NCBI GenBank assembly: GCA_964520325.1
Contig: CAZFOB010000001.1
Span: 186,001 to 250,000 of the forward strand
Length of the DNA: 64,000 nt
Source of the DNA: CAZFOB01 sp964520325
GTDB taxonomy: Bacteria; Actinomycetota; JAICYB01
Direction of reading: 5' to 3'
The notes under the pieces are model-generated. The model did no database searches and was not told the origin of the DNA. It saw nothing but the letters and a program-made list of their open reading frames with translations. Made by a program: the position numbers and the translations under genes. Positions 50,791 to 59,728 of this stretch are shown piece after piece (positions within the stretch are counted from its first letter, which is position 1; every line of letters begins with the position of its first letter).

Positions 50791-51111
50791 CTAAGGGCCA
50801 TCTTGAGAGAGCTTCTTTGTGACCGAGCCCTTGTCCACCTTGATCACCACGTTGTCGGCGACCTGGAGCGACAGGGCGTCGTCGTCGACACGGCGGACCG
50901 TTCCGATCAGTCCGCCGGCGGCGACGACCTTGTCGCCCTGCTTCACATCGGACAGCAGGGCTCGGTGCTCCTTGGCCTTTCGCTGCTGGGGCCGCATGAT
51001 CATGAACCAGAACACCCCGGCCAGCACGATCAGCGGCAGGAACGAGGCGATCCCTCCGCCCCCCGACCCACCGCCCTTCTGGGCGAGCAGGAACAGCGAT
51101 TGTGGACTCAT
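50791..51111 (-). CDS. yajC: Preprotein translocase subunit YajC
   Basis: 106 residues. One N-terminal helix (LPLIVLAGVFWFMIMRPQQRKAKEH), then a soluble domain with VKQGDKVVAAGGLIGTV, the YajC signature. A Gly/Ser-rich stretch precedes the helix. It heads the yajC-secD-secF-apt run. Confidence 0.92.
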   Translation of the reverse strand: MSPQSLFLLAQKGGGSGGGGIASFLPLIVLAGVFWFMIMRPQQRKAKEHRALLSDVKQGDKVVAAGGLIGTVRRVDDDALSLQVADNVVIKVDKGSVTKKLSQDGP

Positions 51112-51315
51112 GCTGCAAATCCTATCTCAACGGTCCGGCCCGCTCACCCGAGGCCGCAGGCCGAGGACCACAGGAGGGAACCTCTCGAGCCTGGTTGACG
51201 TTATGCCACCAACCTGCCCACCATGGCGGGTGAGGCTTGACTTGCGGGTCAAGCGCAGTACCGGAGGGGAGCCGGGCTGAAGGGCTGCCCAAAGCCTTCG
51301 TGACGGCAGGCACAG

Positions 51316-51648
51316 TCAGGCCCCCGGTTCTGCGACGAAGGCCTGGCCGCGCACCGAGAAGCGTCCGAACCCGTCCAGCGTGACGGACTCTTCGACGGTC
51401 TTCGAGGCGACGCGGGCCTCAAAGGGACGTCGGACGAGGACGTCGTCCCGCGAGATCGTCAGCTCACCGCCCGACCGATCCTCGATCCGGTAAACGATCC
51501 GGTAGCCGGACGCAACCCTTCTGCCGATGCGCACGCCGCCGTCACCGAGCAGCTCGGACCCGGAGCGCAGGTCCTCGCGCGGCATGAGGAACACCACAAG
51601 CAGGGTGACGATGAGCAACGGCGCAGCGACGACCAACCAACGGCGCAT
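51316..51648 (-). CDS. Small exported or membrane-anchored protein, unknown
   Basis: 110 residues. N-terminal signal/anchor (RRWLVVAAPLLIVTLLVVFLM), then a short domain with alternating hydrophobic residues (GYRIVYRIEDRSGGELTISRDDVLVRRPFEARV) that looks beta-rich. No family recognised. It is 12 nt after the acyl-CoA dehydrogenase stop on the same strand and may be the last gene of that operon. Between it and yajC (51112-51315) I see no gene or clear RNA. Confidence 0.65.
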   Translation of the reverse strand: MRRWLVVAAPLLIVTLLVVFLMPREDLRSGSELLGDGGVRIGRRVASGYRIVYRIEDRSGGELTISRDDVLVRRPFEARVASKTVEESVTLDGFGRFSVRGQAFVAEPGA

Positions 51649-51660
51649 GACGCAAGTGGG

Positions 51661-52908
51661 TTAGTTCCGCCTGATCTCTTTCCAAGCGACGCCGCGGTCA
51701 ACCTCGGGCTCACGCGGCAGACCGAGGATCCGCTCCCCCATCTGCGTACGAAGGATCTCGGACGTTCCACCTTCGATCGAGTTCGCACGGGCGCGGAGGA
51801 ACGCGTGCATCCGGTTCTCGGCGTTCACATCGCCCGGCTCCCAGGCGATGGACGCCGCACCGTTGCAGTTCATGACCTCGTTGCTGCGCCACTTGTTGAA
51901 CTCGGCGTTGTACACCTTCGTCACCGCGCCCTCCGGTCCCGGCTGCTCGCCGCGCATCCGCGCCGAGTTCGCTCGGAACTGGGTGATCTCCTTGACTTCC
52001 TTCTCGATGTACGACTGCGCGATGAATTGCCGGCTCACGGCGTCCTGCTTGTCGGGGATACCGTCGAGGAATTGACCCCATGGGTCCTTACGCGTGCCGC
52101 CCATGAACGACGACGCGTCGAGCGAGAGGCCGGAAAGCGCGACGCGCTCGTTCATCAGCGTCGTGCGTGCCACTCGCCATCCGTCGCCTTCGGTCCCGAC
52201 GATGTTCTCCGCCGGGATACGGACGTCGGTGAAGTAGACCTCGTTGAACTCGGCCGAACCGGTGATCTGCCGCAGCGGCCGGATGTCGACACCCGGCGAC
52301 CTCATGTCGACGATGAAGTACGACAGGCCCTCGTGCTTGGTGTTGTCTGGGTCGGTGCGCGCCAGCAGCATGCCGAACTGCGATAGCTGAGCGATCGACG
52401 TCCACACCTTCTGGCCGTTGACGATCCACTCGTCACCGCTGCGCACTGCCTTCGTTCCGCACGTCGCGAGATCCGAGCCGGCGCCCGGCTCGCTGAACAG
52501 CTGGCACCAGACCTCTTCCGACGTGAGGATCTTCTGGAGGTACCGCGACTTCTGCTCGTCACTGCCGTGCGCGATCAGCGTCGGACCCGCAAGTCCGACA
52601 CCGAGGATGTTGATCCCGACGGTCGGCAGACGGTAGCGCGCGAGTTCTTCGCGTACGACATTCTGCTGCCATGCTTCGCCGGAGAGCCCGCCGTACTCCT
52701 TGGGCCACAGCGGAGCACCGTAGCCGGACGCGCCGATGACGCGTGACCAACCGAGGAAGTCCCAGCCCTCGCGCGCCGCGGCGAGCTTCTCGTCGTCGCC
52801 CGACTCGATCGCATCAGCCCAACCCGCCGGCAGCTCCTCGCGGAGCCATCCGCGCACCTCTTCCCGGAACACTGCGCGCTCCGGCGTGTCCTCGATCGTC
52901 CACCGCAT
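51661..52908 (-). CDS. Acyl-CoA dehydrogenase, subunit with catalytic Glu
   Basis: 415 residues. Oxidises an acyl-CoA, passing electrons to ETF. The FAD-binding segment WCQLFSEPGAGSDLATCGTKAV and WIVNGQKVWTS are canonical, and the C-terminal NSIEGGTSEILRTQMGERILGLP carries a Glu at the catalytic-base loop (IEGGT). ATG 52906-52908 lies 2 nt after the stop of the other dehydrogenase subunit, so the two are co-expressed; actinobacteria often build alpha2-beta2 heteromers (FadE pairs) from such genes. The chain specificity is unknown. Confidence 0.92.
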   Translation of the reverse strand: MRWTIEDTPERAVFREEVRGWLREELPAGWADAIESGDDEKLAAAREGWDFLGWSRVIGASGYGAPLWPKEYGGLSGEAWQQNVVREELARYRLPTVGINILGVGLAGPTLIAHGSDEQKSRYLQKILTSEEVWCQLFSEPGAGSDLATCGTKAVRSGDEWIVNGQKVWTSIAQLSQFGMLLARTDPDNTKHEGLSYFIVDMRSPGVDIRPLRQITGSAEFNEVYFTDVRIPAENIVGTEGDGWRVARTTLMNERVALSGLSLDASSFMGGTRKDPWGQFLDGIPDKQDAVSRQFIAQSYIEKEVKEITQFRANSARMRGEQPGPEGAVTKVYNAEFNKWRSNEVMNCNGAASIAWEPGDVNAENRMHAFLRARANSIEGGTSEILRTQMGERILGLPREPEVDRGVAWKEIRRN

Positions 52909-52910
52909 GG

Positions 52911-54011
52911 TTAGACGCCCAGCTTCTGGGCGACGAGCTCGCGGTGGTAGGTCGCGTCGCCGAGGTAGATCTCCGAGCTCTTGGCGCGACGGAAGTACAG
53001 GTGCGCGTCGTGCTCCCAGGTGAAGCCGATGCCGCCGTGGATCTGGATGTTCTCCGCGGCAGCGTGGAAGTAGGCGTCCGAGCAGTAGGCCTTCGACAGT
53101 GACGCTGCGAGCGACAGCTCTTCGGGGTCTTCGGCGGCCGCCCAACCCGCGTAGTACGCGGCCGAACGCGCCATCTCGACCTCCATGAGCATGTTCGCGC
53201 ACTTGTGCTTGATGGCCTGGAACGAACCGATCGGACGTCCGAACTGATAGCGCTCCTTGGCGTAGGTGGTCGATGCATCGAGGCAGGCTTGCGACCCGCC
53301 GACCATCTCCGCTGAAAGCGCGGCGGCGGCTTGGTCGAGTGTCTTCGTGAGCGCAGCTGCGCCGGCACCCTTTTCGCCGAGAAGCTTGGCCGGCGTGTTC
53401 GAGAACGTGATCTTCGACTGCTTGCGCGTCATGTCGAGCGTCTGCAAGTGAGTACGCGTCACGCCATCGGCGTCCGGGTCGACAACATAGAGGTTGATGT
53501 CGTTGCCTTCCTTAGCCGCAACGACCAATAGATTTGCCGTTGCCCCATCGATGACATACGACTTCTCGCCCGTGAGCTTCCCGTCGGTTACCGTAGCTTC
53601 GATGCCGTCGAGCTCCCATTTGCCGTTCGGCTCGACGAACGCGAGCGCGACGCGCGTGGTGCCGTCGGCCACGCCGGGCAGGATCTCCTTCTTCTGGTCA
53701 TCGGTACCCGCGTTGAGGATCGCATTGGCGCCGAGCACGATCGAGGAGAAGTAAGGGGCGGGAAGGAGCCTCTTGCCCATCTCTTCCATGAGCACCGTGA
53801 CTTCGACGAAACCGAATCCGATCCCGCCGAACTCCTCGGGGATGGCCATCCCGAACCATCCGAGATCGGCCATCTGCTTCCAGGTGCCCTCGTCGAAACC
53901 GGCTTCGGTCTCCATGAGCTCACGCACCTTCTCTGAAGGACTCTTCTCCTCCAGGAAACGCGCTGCGGTCGAGCGAAGCTCGTTCTGGTCCTCGGTGAAT
54001 CCAAAAGTCAT
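52911..54011 (-). CDS. Acyl-CoA dehydrogenase, partner subunit
   Basis: 366 residues. It begins MTFGFTEDQNELRSTAARFL; LGWFGMAIPEEFGGIGFGFVE, SAEMVGGSQACLDASTTYAKERYQFGRPIG and IQIHGGIGFTWEHDAHLYFRRAKSSE are typical of the smaller FadE partner. The YEGT-type catalytic loop of the other subunit is not seen, which fits a heteromer in which one chain supplies the active site. Start ATG 54009-54011 with AAGGAGA upstream; an earlier in-frame start would add 18 residues. A perfect palindrome lies 62 bp upstream. Confidence 0.9.
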   Translation of the reverse strand: MTFGFTEDQNELRSTAARFLEEKSPSEKVRELMETEAGFDEGTWKQMADLGWFGMAIPEEFGGIGFGFVEVTVLMEEMGKRLLPAPYFSSIVLGANAILNAGTDDQKKEILPGVADGTTRVALAFVEPNGKWELDGIEATVTDGKLTGEKSYVIDGATANLLVVAAKEGNDINLYVVDPDADGVTRTHLQTLDMTRKQSKITFSNTPAKLLGEKGAGAAALTKTLDQAAAALSAEMVGGSQACLDASTTYAKERYQFGRPIGSFQAIKHKCANMLMEVEMARSAAYYAGWAAAEDPEELSLAASLSKAYCSDAYFHAAAENIQIHGGIGFTWEHDAHLYFRRAKSSEIYLGDATYHRELVAQKLGV

Positions 54012-54072
54012 GGCGGATCTCCTTTCCAGTCTTTGGTCCATTCTTTGGCCACTTTTTCGGCCCACTCATCTT

Positions 54073-54090
54073 CTTGACTCTTCAGTCAAG
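54073..54090. promoter_or_regulatory. Palindromic operator upstream of acyl-CoA dehydrogenase operon
   Basis: CTTGACT-CTTC-AGTCAAG, perfect 7-bp arms, 62-79 bp before the dehydrogenase ATG. Both strands contain a TTGACT -35-like element within it. Size and symmetry suit a TetR- or GntR-type regulator of fatty-acid genes; that regulator is not encoded next to it. Confidence 0.5.
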
Positions 54091-54181
54091 CGGCGTCTCA
54101 TGGTTCGACACCAGGACTGTCACGTCAACCCGTAGGGTAAGCCGCCCGACGGGCCCCCGGCCAAAGGAGGCCGAATCGAGA

Positions 54182-54256
54182 ATGGCCACCCGCAAGCCCG
54201 ACCTGGACGAAACAGCCCTCGAAGCGCTTCTCTTGTCCCACGTCGTGGGTTCATGA
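54182..54256 (+). CDS. Possible 24-residue small ORF
   Basis: MATRKPDLDETALEALLLSH plus four residues, preceded by AAAGGAGG at 54163-54170 (11 nt before the ATG). It lies in the 464-bp gap between the acyl-CoA dehydrogenase start and the HNH gene, in which nothing else coding is seen. The strong ribosome-binding sequence is the only support; spacing is slightly long. No homology recognised. Confidence 0.3.
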   Translation: MATRKPDLDETALEALLLSHVVGS

Positions 54257-54475
54257 GCATCGTCCCGCGACTCTCTGATACGGCGTGAATCCACACCATG
54301 GACGTCTGACCTTTCGTCGAAAAGCGCGACGTCAGGAAGCTTGAACGCCGCGAAGCCCAGCGCGGCCTCGGGATCGGTTCCGCAGGACGGGCTCCACGGA
54401 ACCGTTTTCTGTCACTGGTACGCACTAGTGTTCGTGGTGGAGGCGATAGATGGAGGGCGAAGAAAGGACTGTGCT

Positions 54476-55798
54476 TTGCCCTTCGAAGAACAGGTACCGA
54501 TCAGTGCGCTAAGCGATCAGATCTGCGAGCTCTCCGCTCATATCGCTGCCGCAACGTCCCGATTGCTCGTCCTGCTCGTCGAATTCGATCGGCGGACGGG
54601 ATGGGCCGGAGCCGGGCTCAAGTCGTGTGCCCACTGGCTGAATTGGAAATGCGGGCTCGATCTGCGATCGGCTCGTGAATGGGTGCGCGTCGCGCATGCG
54701 CTCGAAGTCCTTCCGGTGATCTCCCTCGCGTTCTCGCGCGGTGAGCTCAGCTACTCGAAGGTGCGCGCACTCACGCGCATCGCGACCGCACAGACCGAGG
54801 ACGACCTGCTCGTGTTCGCTCGCCATGGCACAGCCGCGCATCTCGAACGATTGGTGAGCGGGTATCGGAAGTGCGCCCCGATCGACCTTCAGGACGTGAA
54901 CACCGCCTACGAGAAGCGCAACGTCGAGTGGCACTACGTCGAGGACGGATCGCTCCTGATCAAGGCGCGCTTGTCCGCCGAGGAAGGAGCGCTGGTAATC
55001 GAAGCGATCCAAAAGGTCCGCGAAGAGGTGCGGGCGACCAACCGAGTCCATCTGGATGTTGCCGGAGACGGTTCCGCGGAACCGCGTCGCGACCGAGCCG
55101 ACGCGCTCGTGGAGATCGCCAAGCGCGAGCTCAGTGGGGGCCAGACGCATACCGCCTCGGCCGAGCGCTATCAGGTGATGCTGCACGTCGACGCCGACGC
55201 GTTGACCGGAGGTGACGGCATCTGCTGCCTCGAGGACGGCAGTCCGTTGGCGAGTGAAACGCTCCTGCGCCTCATGTGCGACGGAGCCGTCGTTCCCGTT
55301 GTGGAGGACGCCGACGGCAACGTCCTCGACATCGGCCGCCGAACTCGGACGATTCCTCCGGCGCAGCGCCGGGCGCTCACCATCCGCGATCAGCACTGCC
55401 GGTTCCCGGGCTGTGCAAGCACGCGCTTCGTGGACGGACATCACATCGTCTCCTGGGCCCGCGGCGGGAAGACATCGCTCGACAACCTGTTACTGCTGTG
55501 CCCGTTCCATCACAGAGTCGTGCACGAGAGAGGCTTTGGCATCCGAACCGAAGCGGACGGCCAAGTTGCCTTCCTCTACCCGGACGGACGTGTTATGCAG
55601 ACGGCGCCGTTCGTGGTCGAGCCGGGTGCGCTCGAGCGCAGACACGCCGAGCTCGGCCTCGGTATCGACGGTCGCACGATCACGTCCCTCTGGGGCGGCG
55701 AAAGCTGTGACTACAGCGTCGCCATCGAGTACCTGCTACGGAAGAACGTCGGTTCCGAGGAACCGCCCAGACGCGCGCCGGACGGGGTCAACGCCTAA
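54476..55798 (+). CDS. DUF222/HNH endonuclease protein (13E12 repeat family)
   Basis: About 440 residues. The N-terminal DUF222 domain (ISALSDQICELSAHIAAATSRLLVLLVEFD, CAHWLNWKCGLDLRSAREWVRVAHAL) is followed by a C-terminal HNH nuclease: QHCRFPGCASTRFVDGHHIVSWARGGKTSLDNLLLLCPFHHRVVHERG, with the HH, N and H of the active site intact. This is the multicopy 13E12 family of actinobacteria, often linked to mobile introns or repeats; no repeats flank it here. TTG 54476 has AAAGGA upstream; GTG 54434 is an alternative. The end overlaps the convergent thioesterase by 4 nt. Confidence 0.85.
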   Translation: MPFEEQVPISALSDQICELSAHIAAATSRLLVLLVEFDRRTGWAGAGLKSCAHWLNWKCGLDLRSAREWVRVAHALEVLPVISLAFSRGELSYSKVRALTRIATAQTEDDLLVFARHGTAAHLERLVSGYRKCAPIDLQDVNTAYEKRNVEWHYVEDGSLLIKARLSAEEGALVIEAIQKVREEVRATNRVHLDVAGDGSAEPRRDRADALVEIAKRELSGGQTHTASAERYQVMLHVDADALTGGDGICCLEDGSPLASETLLRLMCDGAVVPVVEDADGNVLDIGRRTRTIPPAQRRALTIRDQHCRFPGCASTRFVDGHHIVSWARGGKTSLDNLLLLCPFHHRVVHERGFGIRTEADGQVAFLYPDGRVMQTAPFVVEPGALERRHAELGLGIDGRTITSLWGGESCDYSVAIEYLLRKNVGSEEPPRRAPDGVNA

Positions 55799-56223
55799 CG
55801 CGGCATCAAGATCATCTGCGTGCATCTGAAGAGCGCGATGGTCTTTCCGGTTGCTTCCGAGGTGACCTCGGCGTCCCAGACCTGTGTGGTGCGTCCGCGA
55901 TGGAAAGGATGCGCAACACAGGCCAGGTCGCCCTCGAGCGCAGTGCTGAGGAAGTTGGTCTTGAGCTCGATGGTGGTGAACCCGATCGCGCCGTCGGGCA
56001 GGTTGCGCAGGGTGCCGAAACCGCAACAACTGTCCGCGATCGAGACAACCGTTCCGCCATGCAGGAAGCCATTCGGTGCCAAGAGACGCTGTTCGATGGT
56101 CAGTCTCGCGCGAACCTCGTCGGCCCCGACCACGAGGAACTCGATGCCGAGCAGACCGGGCAGGAACTCCCGGCCGCGTTCGTTCCACTCGGCCGGCGTT
56201 TGGGGAACATCGATCGTGCTCAT
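55795..56223 (-). CDS. Hotdog-fold thioesterase (PaaI-like)
   Basis: 142 residues. The hotdog signature FLHGGTVVSIADSCCGFGTL (about 53-72) is followed by FTTIELKTNFLSTALEGDLACVAHPFHRGRTTQVWDAEV, as in PaaI/YdiI-type thioesterases that hydrolyse aromatic or acyl-CoA esters. ATG 56221-56223 has AAGGAG at 7-nt spacing. It is divergent from the YyaL gene and may belong functionally with the nearby acyl-CoA enzymes. Confidence 0.9.
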   Translation of the reverse strand: MSTIDVPQTPAEWNERGREFLPGLLGIEFLVVGADEVRARLTIEQRLLAPNGFLHGGTVVSIADSCCGFGTLRNLPDGAIGFTTIELKTNFLSTALEGDLACVAHPFHRGRTTQVWDAEVTSEATGKTIALFRCTQMILMPR

Positions 56224-56258
56224 CAAGATCTCCTTCGTCGGATACTCACTAACACAGA

Positions 56259-56264
56259 TAGGGT
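56259..56264 (+). promoter_or_regulatory. Putative -10 box of the YyaL gene (leaderless)
   Basis: TAGGGT, then 7 nt, then ATG 56272; no ribosome binding site. Confidence 0.45.
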
Positions 56265-56271
56265 TGGTCGC

Positions 56272-58239
56272 ATGTCGAACCGGCTCGCGAAGCAGACCTC
56301 GCCCTACCTCCTTCAGCACGCGAACAACCCGGTCGACTGGCATCCCTGGGGCGAGGAAGCGTCTTCGAAAGCCAAGTCCGAGGACAAGCCCCTCCTGATC
56401 TCGATCGGTTACGCGGCCTGCCATTGGTGCCACGTGATGGAGCGTGAGTCCTTCGAGGACGACGCAACGGCTGCCGTCATGAACGAGCACTTCGTGAACA
56501 TCAAGGTCGACCGCGAAGAGCGTCCGGACGTCGACGCGGTGTACATGGCTGCGACGCAAGCCCTGACGGGCTCAGGCGGCTGGCCGATGACGGTGTTTTG
56601 CACACCAGAAGGCATCCCGTTCCTGGCCGGCACGTACTTCCCCCCTGAAGAGCGTCACGGGATGCCCTCGTTCCGCCGTGTGCTCGAGCAGGTGCAGCAC
56701 CTGTGGACGACACGGCGATCCGACCTTCTCGCGCAAGGCACGCGCCTCGTCGAAGCCATCGAGCGCGCCACGCCGAAGGCGTCGAACGAACCGCTGCAGG
56801 CGAGCGTGCTCGCTACCGCGGCGTCACAGATCCTGGCAGGAGTCGATCGCAACCACGGCGGGTTCGGCGCCGCGCCGAAGTTCCCGCAGGCCCCCGTGCT
56901 CGAATTCATGCTCCGCTCCTCCGGCCGTGTGCCCGGAGTGCGCGACGCGCTCGAGCTGACGCTTCGCAAGATGGCGCTCGGCGGGATGTACGACCAGATC
57001 GGCGGCGGCTTCGCGCGCTACTCGGTCGATCCCACGTGGACGATCCCCCACTTCGAGAAGATGCTCTACGACAACGCGCAGCTCGCGCGCACGTACACCC
57101 ACGCGTGGCAGCTGTACAAGGTTCCCCTCTACCGGCGGATCGCAATCGAAACGCTCGAGTATCTCCTCCGCGACATGCGCGACGAGAAGGGTGGCTTCCA
57201 TTCGTCGGAGGACGCCGACTCGGAAGGTGAGGAAGGCAAGTTCTACGTCTTCACCCAGGACGAGTTCATGCAGATCGCACCTGAAGCCGCCGACTACTAC
57301 GGCATCACGGAGCACGGCAACTTCGAAGACGCGAGGAACAACCCGACAGCGGCCGGAGACCACCCACCGGTCGATGCGCGCGCGAAGCTCTTCGAGCATC
57401 GCGCGCACCGCATCCGTCCGGGCAAGGACGACAAAGTACTTGCCTCGTGGAACGGCCTTGCCATCGCCGCACTCGCGGAAGCCGGCGCGGCCTTCGGCCG
57501 CACCGACTTCCTCACCGCCGCTCGCTCCGCGGCCGAGTTCGTCCTGAGCGAGATGACCGCCGCAGATCGCCTGCTCCACAGCTACCGGGGCCATGCGCAG
57601 ATCCCCGGGTTCCTCGAGGACTACGCCTACCTCGCCGACGGTCTGCTCGCGCTGTGGGAGGCAACCTTCGAGCCGGCGTGGCTCGACGCGGCGAGCACAC
57701 TGGCACGGCAGGCCGTCGAGCTTTTCGCCGACACAGCGGATGGCGGCTTCTTCACCGCCGCATCCGACAACGATCTGATCGTCCGGCAGAAGGAGATCGT
57801 GGAGTCGGCCACTCCGTCGCCTGGTGCCACTCTCGCGCTCGTGCTGCAACGGCTCGCACACCTCTACGACGACCAAAGCATCGCCAAGCCGGCCGTCGAC
57901 TCACTCCGCATCGCGCTCAGATACATGCAGCAGGCAGCCCAGGCCGTTGCGACCTGGCTCTGCGCCCTCGACTTCTACGTGGCGACGCCGAAGGAGATCG
58001 CATTCACCGGTCCCGTCGATGACGAGGCCACCGGTGAGCTCATGGGTGAGCTCATGGGCGTGGTGAACACTCGGTTCATCCCGAACCGGGTCATGGCCGG
58101 CGGGAGCAACGGCAACAGCAAGATCGCGCTGCTACGCGATAAACCGCAGACGGCTGTACCGACGGCATACGTGTGCGAGAGCTTCGTCTGCAAGGCTCCG
58201 ACGTCCGATCCGCTCGAGCTGGCACGCCAGCTCGGCTGA
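56272..58239 (+). CDS. YyaL/DUF255 thioredoxin-like and glycosidase-like protein
   Basis: 655 residues. The N-terminal DUF255 thioredoxin-like domain begins NRLAKQTSPYLLQHANNPVDWHPWG and has a CxxC redox motif CHWC (Cys50, Cys53), then DREERPDVDAVYM and GSGGWPMTVFCTPEG. The rest is an (alpha/alpha)6 barrel of six-hairpin glycosidase type (YDQIGGGFARYSVDPTWTIPHFEKMLYDNAQLA; EDADSEGEEGKFYVF). The family (YyaL, human SPATA20) is widespread but of unknown activity. It is probably leaderless. A tandem hexamer GGTGAGCTCATG repeats near 58032-58055. Confidence 0.92.
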   Translation: MSNRLAKQTSPYLLQHANNPVDWHPWGEEASSKAKSEDKPLLISIGYAACHWCHVMERESFEDDATAAVMNEHFVNIKVDREERPDVDAVYMAATQALTGSGGWPMTVFCTPEGIPFLAGTYFPPEERHGMPSFRRVLEQVQHLWTTRRSDLLAQGTRLVEAIERATPKASNEPLQASVLATAASQILAGVDRNHGGFGAAPKFPQAPVLEFMLRSSGRVPGVRDALELTLRKMALGGMYDQIGGGFARYSVDPTWTIPHFEKMLYDNAQLARTYTHAWQLYKVPLYRRIAIETLEYLLRDMRDEKGGFHSSEDADSEGEEGKFYVFTQDEFMQIAPEAADYYGITEHGNFEDARNNPTAAGDHPPVDARAKLFEHRAHRIRPGKDDKVLASWNGLAIAALAEAGAAFGRTDFLTAARSAAEFVLSEMTAADRLLHSYRGHAQIPGFLEDYAYLADGLLALWEATFEPAWLDAASTLARQAVELFADTADGGFFTAASDNDLIVRQKEIVESATPSPGATLALVLQRLAHLYDDQSIAKPAVDSLRIALRYMQQAAQAVATWLCALDFYVATPKEIAFTGPVDDEATGELMGELMGVVNTRFIPNRVMAGGSNGNSKIALLRDKPQTAVPTAYVCESFVCKAPTSDPLELARQLG

Positions 58240-58254
58240 GAACGGCCTCGCTCG

Positions 58255-58851
58255 TCAGCTCGACTGATCGCCGACGAGGTTCACCCGGTCGCCTCGGATC
58301 TCGATAACACCGCTCGAAGCCTCGAACCACCGTCCCTCGAGGTTGCGCACGCCGACTCCCGGATGCACATCGAGGTGGCGTTCGATCGCGCCGATCGCGC
58401 CGCCGTGGGTCACGACCAGGAGTTCGCCGGACTGATAGAGCGACGTCAACACGTCGAGCGCCGCGAGCACGCGTATGCGGAAGGCTTCGCGGGCCTCGCC
58501 GGTAGGAAAGACGCGTAAGCTACCGCCTCGGAGCGCCGCCCATTCGTCCGGGAACCTCTCCGCGATCTCGTCGTTCGTGAGGCCGGAGAAGCCACCGACG
58601 TCGATCTCGCGCAGGTCGTTCTCCACATGCACAGTTCCGTCGCCGAGCTCGTCCGCGATGATCTCCGCGGTTTGGCGGGCGCGCAAGAGCGGAGAAGCGA
58701 TGAACGACCCGCTGAACCCGTCCAGTCGATCGGCGGCCAGACGAGCCTCTTCGCGTCCGGAGGAGGAGAGAGGTGGGTCAGCTTGCCCCTGCCAGCGGCC
58801 CTGCGCGTTCCATTCGGATTGCCCGTGACGCACGAGAAACAGGCGCGTCAT
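58255..58851 (-). CDS. Histidine phosphatase (phosphoglycerate mutase-like), second copy
   Basis: 198 residues. Phospho-His9 in LVRHGQSEWNAQGRWQGQAD, Arg in SPLLRARQTAEII, Glu in DLREIDVGGFSG and the second His in LLVVTHGGAIGAI. This pattern (RHGQSEWN) is that of PhoE/GpmB-type broad phosphatases. ATG 58849-58851 is the natural family start, although the frame is open upstream across mutM. It follows mutM by 16 bp on the same strand. Confidence 0.9.
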   Translation of the reverse strand: MTRLFLVRHGQSEWNAQGRWQGQADPPLSSSGREEARLAADRLDGFSGSFIASPLLRARQTAEIIADELGDGTVHVENDLREIDVGGFSGLTNDEIAERFPDEWAALRGGSLRVFPTGEAREAFRIRVLAALDVLTSLYQSGELLVVTHGGAIGAIERHLDVHPGVGVRNLEGRWFEASSGVIEIRGDRVNLVGDQSS

Positions 58852-58867
58852 AGGCTGACGCTTGAGA

Positions 58868-59728
58868 TTACGACTGACACTGCGGACAGAAGTAGTGCGA
58901 GCGCTGGCCGACACGCATCTTCTCGATCGGTGTCCGGCATCGCCGGCACGGCTCGCCTTCCCTGCCGTGGACGAGCAGGCCGTTCTGGTGCTCTCCGGGC
59001 TCGTCGTACAGGTCGCGCCACTCCCCGTCGGACAGCGTCGTGCCGCGGTTCTTGATCGCATCCTGCAACACCTCGCCAACCGACCGCGAGAGCCGGCGCA
59101 CCTCGTTCGACGTCAGCGAATCGGAGGTCCTGTCCCATGGGAGTCCGGCCTGGAACAGCACTTCGTCCGAGTAGATGTTGCCGAGTCCGGCGATGAACTC
59201 CTGGTCCATCAACAACGACTTCATCTTCATCTTGCGCTGGCTGACCATTTCGCCGAACAGCTGCCATGGGATCTGGTCGTTGATCGCGTCGAGACCGAGA
59301 CCGTCCATCGCCTCTGCGTACGCCTCGGCCTCGGCAACGAAGCACTCACCGAAGCGGCGAGTGTCGAAGAACCGCACGTCCCCGCCCTGCGAGAAGTGGA
59401 TGATGACGTGCGTGTGCTTGTCGGGCGCGCGCCTGGCTGTGGCTTTCACCAGATGCCCGGACATCCCGAGGTGCACCACGAGGTAGTTCTTATTGTCGAG
59501 CTCGAACGCGAGGTACTTCCCCTTGCGTTGGACGGATTTGACCTTTCCGCCGGCAACCTGCTTATCGAATTCCTTCGGCGCGATCGCACGTTTGGTCACG
59601 CGTTTGCCGCTCGGCTTCGCTTCCTTGACGTACTGGCGCGTCTTCACCTCGGTCGCACGGATGCGCTTACCGACATACTCCTTCTCGAGCTGACGCCGAA
59701 GTGTTTCGACTTCCGGTAGCTCAGGCAT
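58868..59728 (-). CDS. mutM: Formamidopyrimidine-DNA glycosylase
   Basis: 286 residues. Excises 8-oxoguanine and FaPy lesions with AP-lyase activity. After removal of Met, Pro2 is the catalytic amine and Glu3 the acid (MPELPEVETLRRQLE). The Lys in RKGKYLAFEL and the H2TH region GLGNIYSDEVLFQAGL are present, and a C-terminal zinc finger (CRRCRTPIEKMRVGQRSHYFCPQCQ) closes the protein. Start 59726-59728 is fixed by Pro2. It overlaps the rnc stop by 8 nt. Confidence 0.95.
   Translation of the reverse strand: MPELPEVETLRRQLEKEYVGKRIRATEVKTRQYVKEAKPSGKRVTKRAIAPKEFDKQVAGGKVKSVQRKGKYLAFELDNKNYLVVHLGMSGHLVKATARRAPDKHTHVIIHFSQGGDVRFFDTRRFGECFVAEAEAYAEAMDGLGLDAINDQIPWQLFGEMVSQRKMKMKSLLMDQEFIAGLGNIYSDEVLFQAGLPWDRTSDSLTSNEVRRLSRSVGEVLQDAIKNRGTTLSDGEWRDLYDEPGEHQNGLLVHGREGEPCRRCRTPIEKMRVGQRSHYFCPQCQS

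Noticed and set aside
51122..51313. A 63-codon minus-strand frame between yajC and the small exported protein
   Set aside because: No ribosome binding site, no recognisable pattern, Pro/Trp/Gly-rich composition typical of noncoding GC-rich DNA.
58032..58055. GGTGAGCTCATG repeated twice in the YyaL gene
   Set aside because: A short in-frame duplication inside a conserved gene without disruption; no regulatory meaning inferred.
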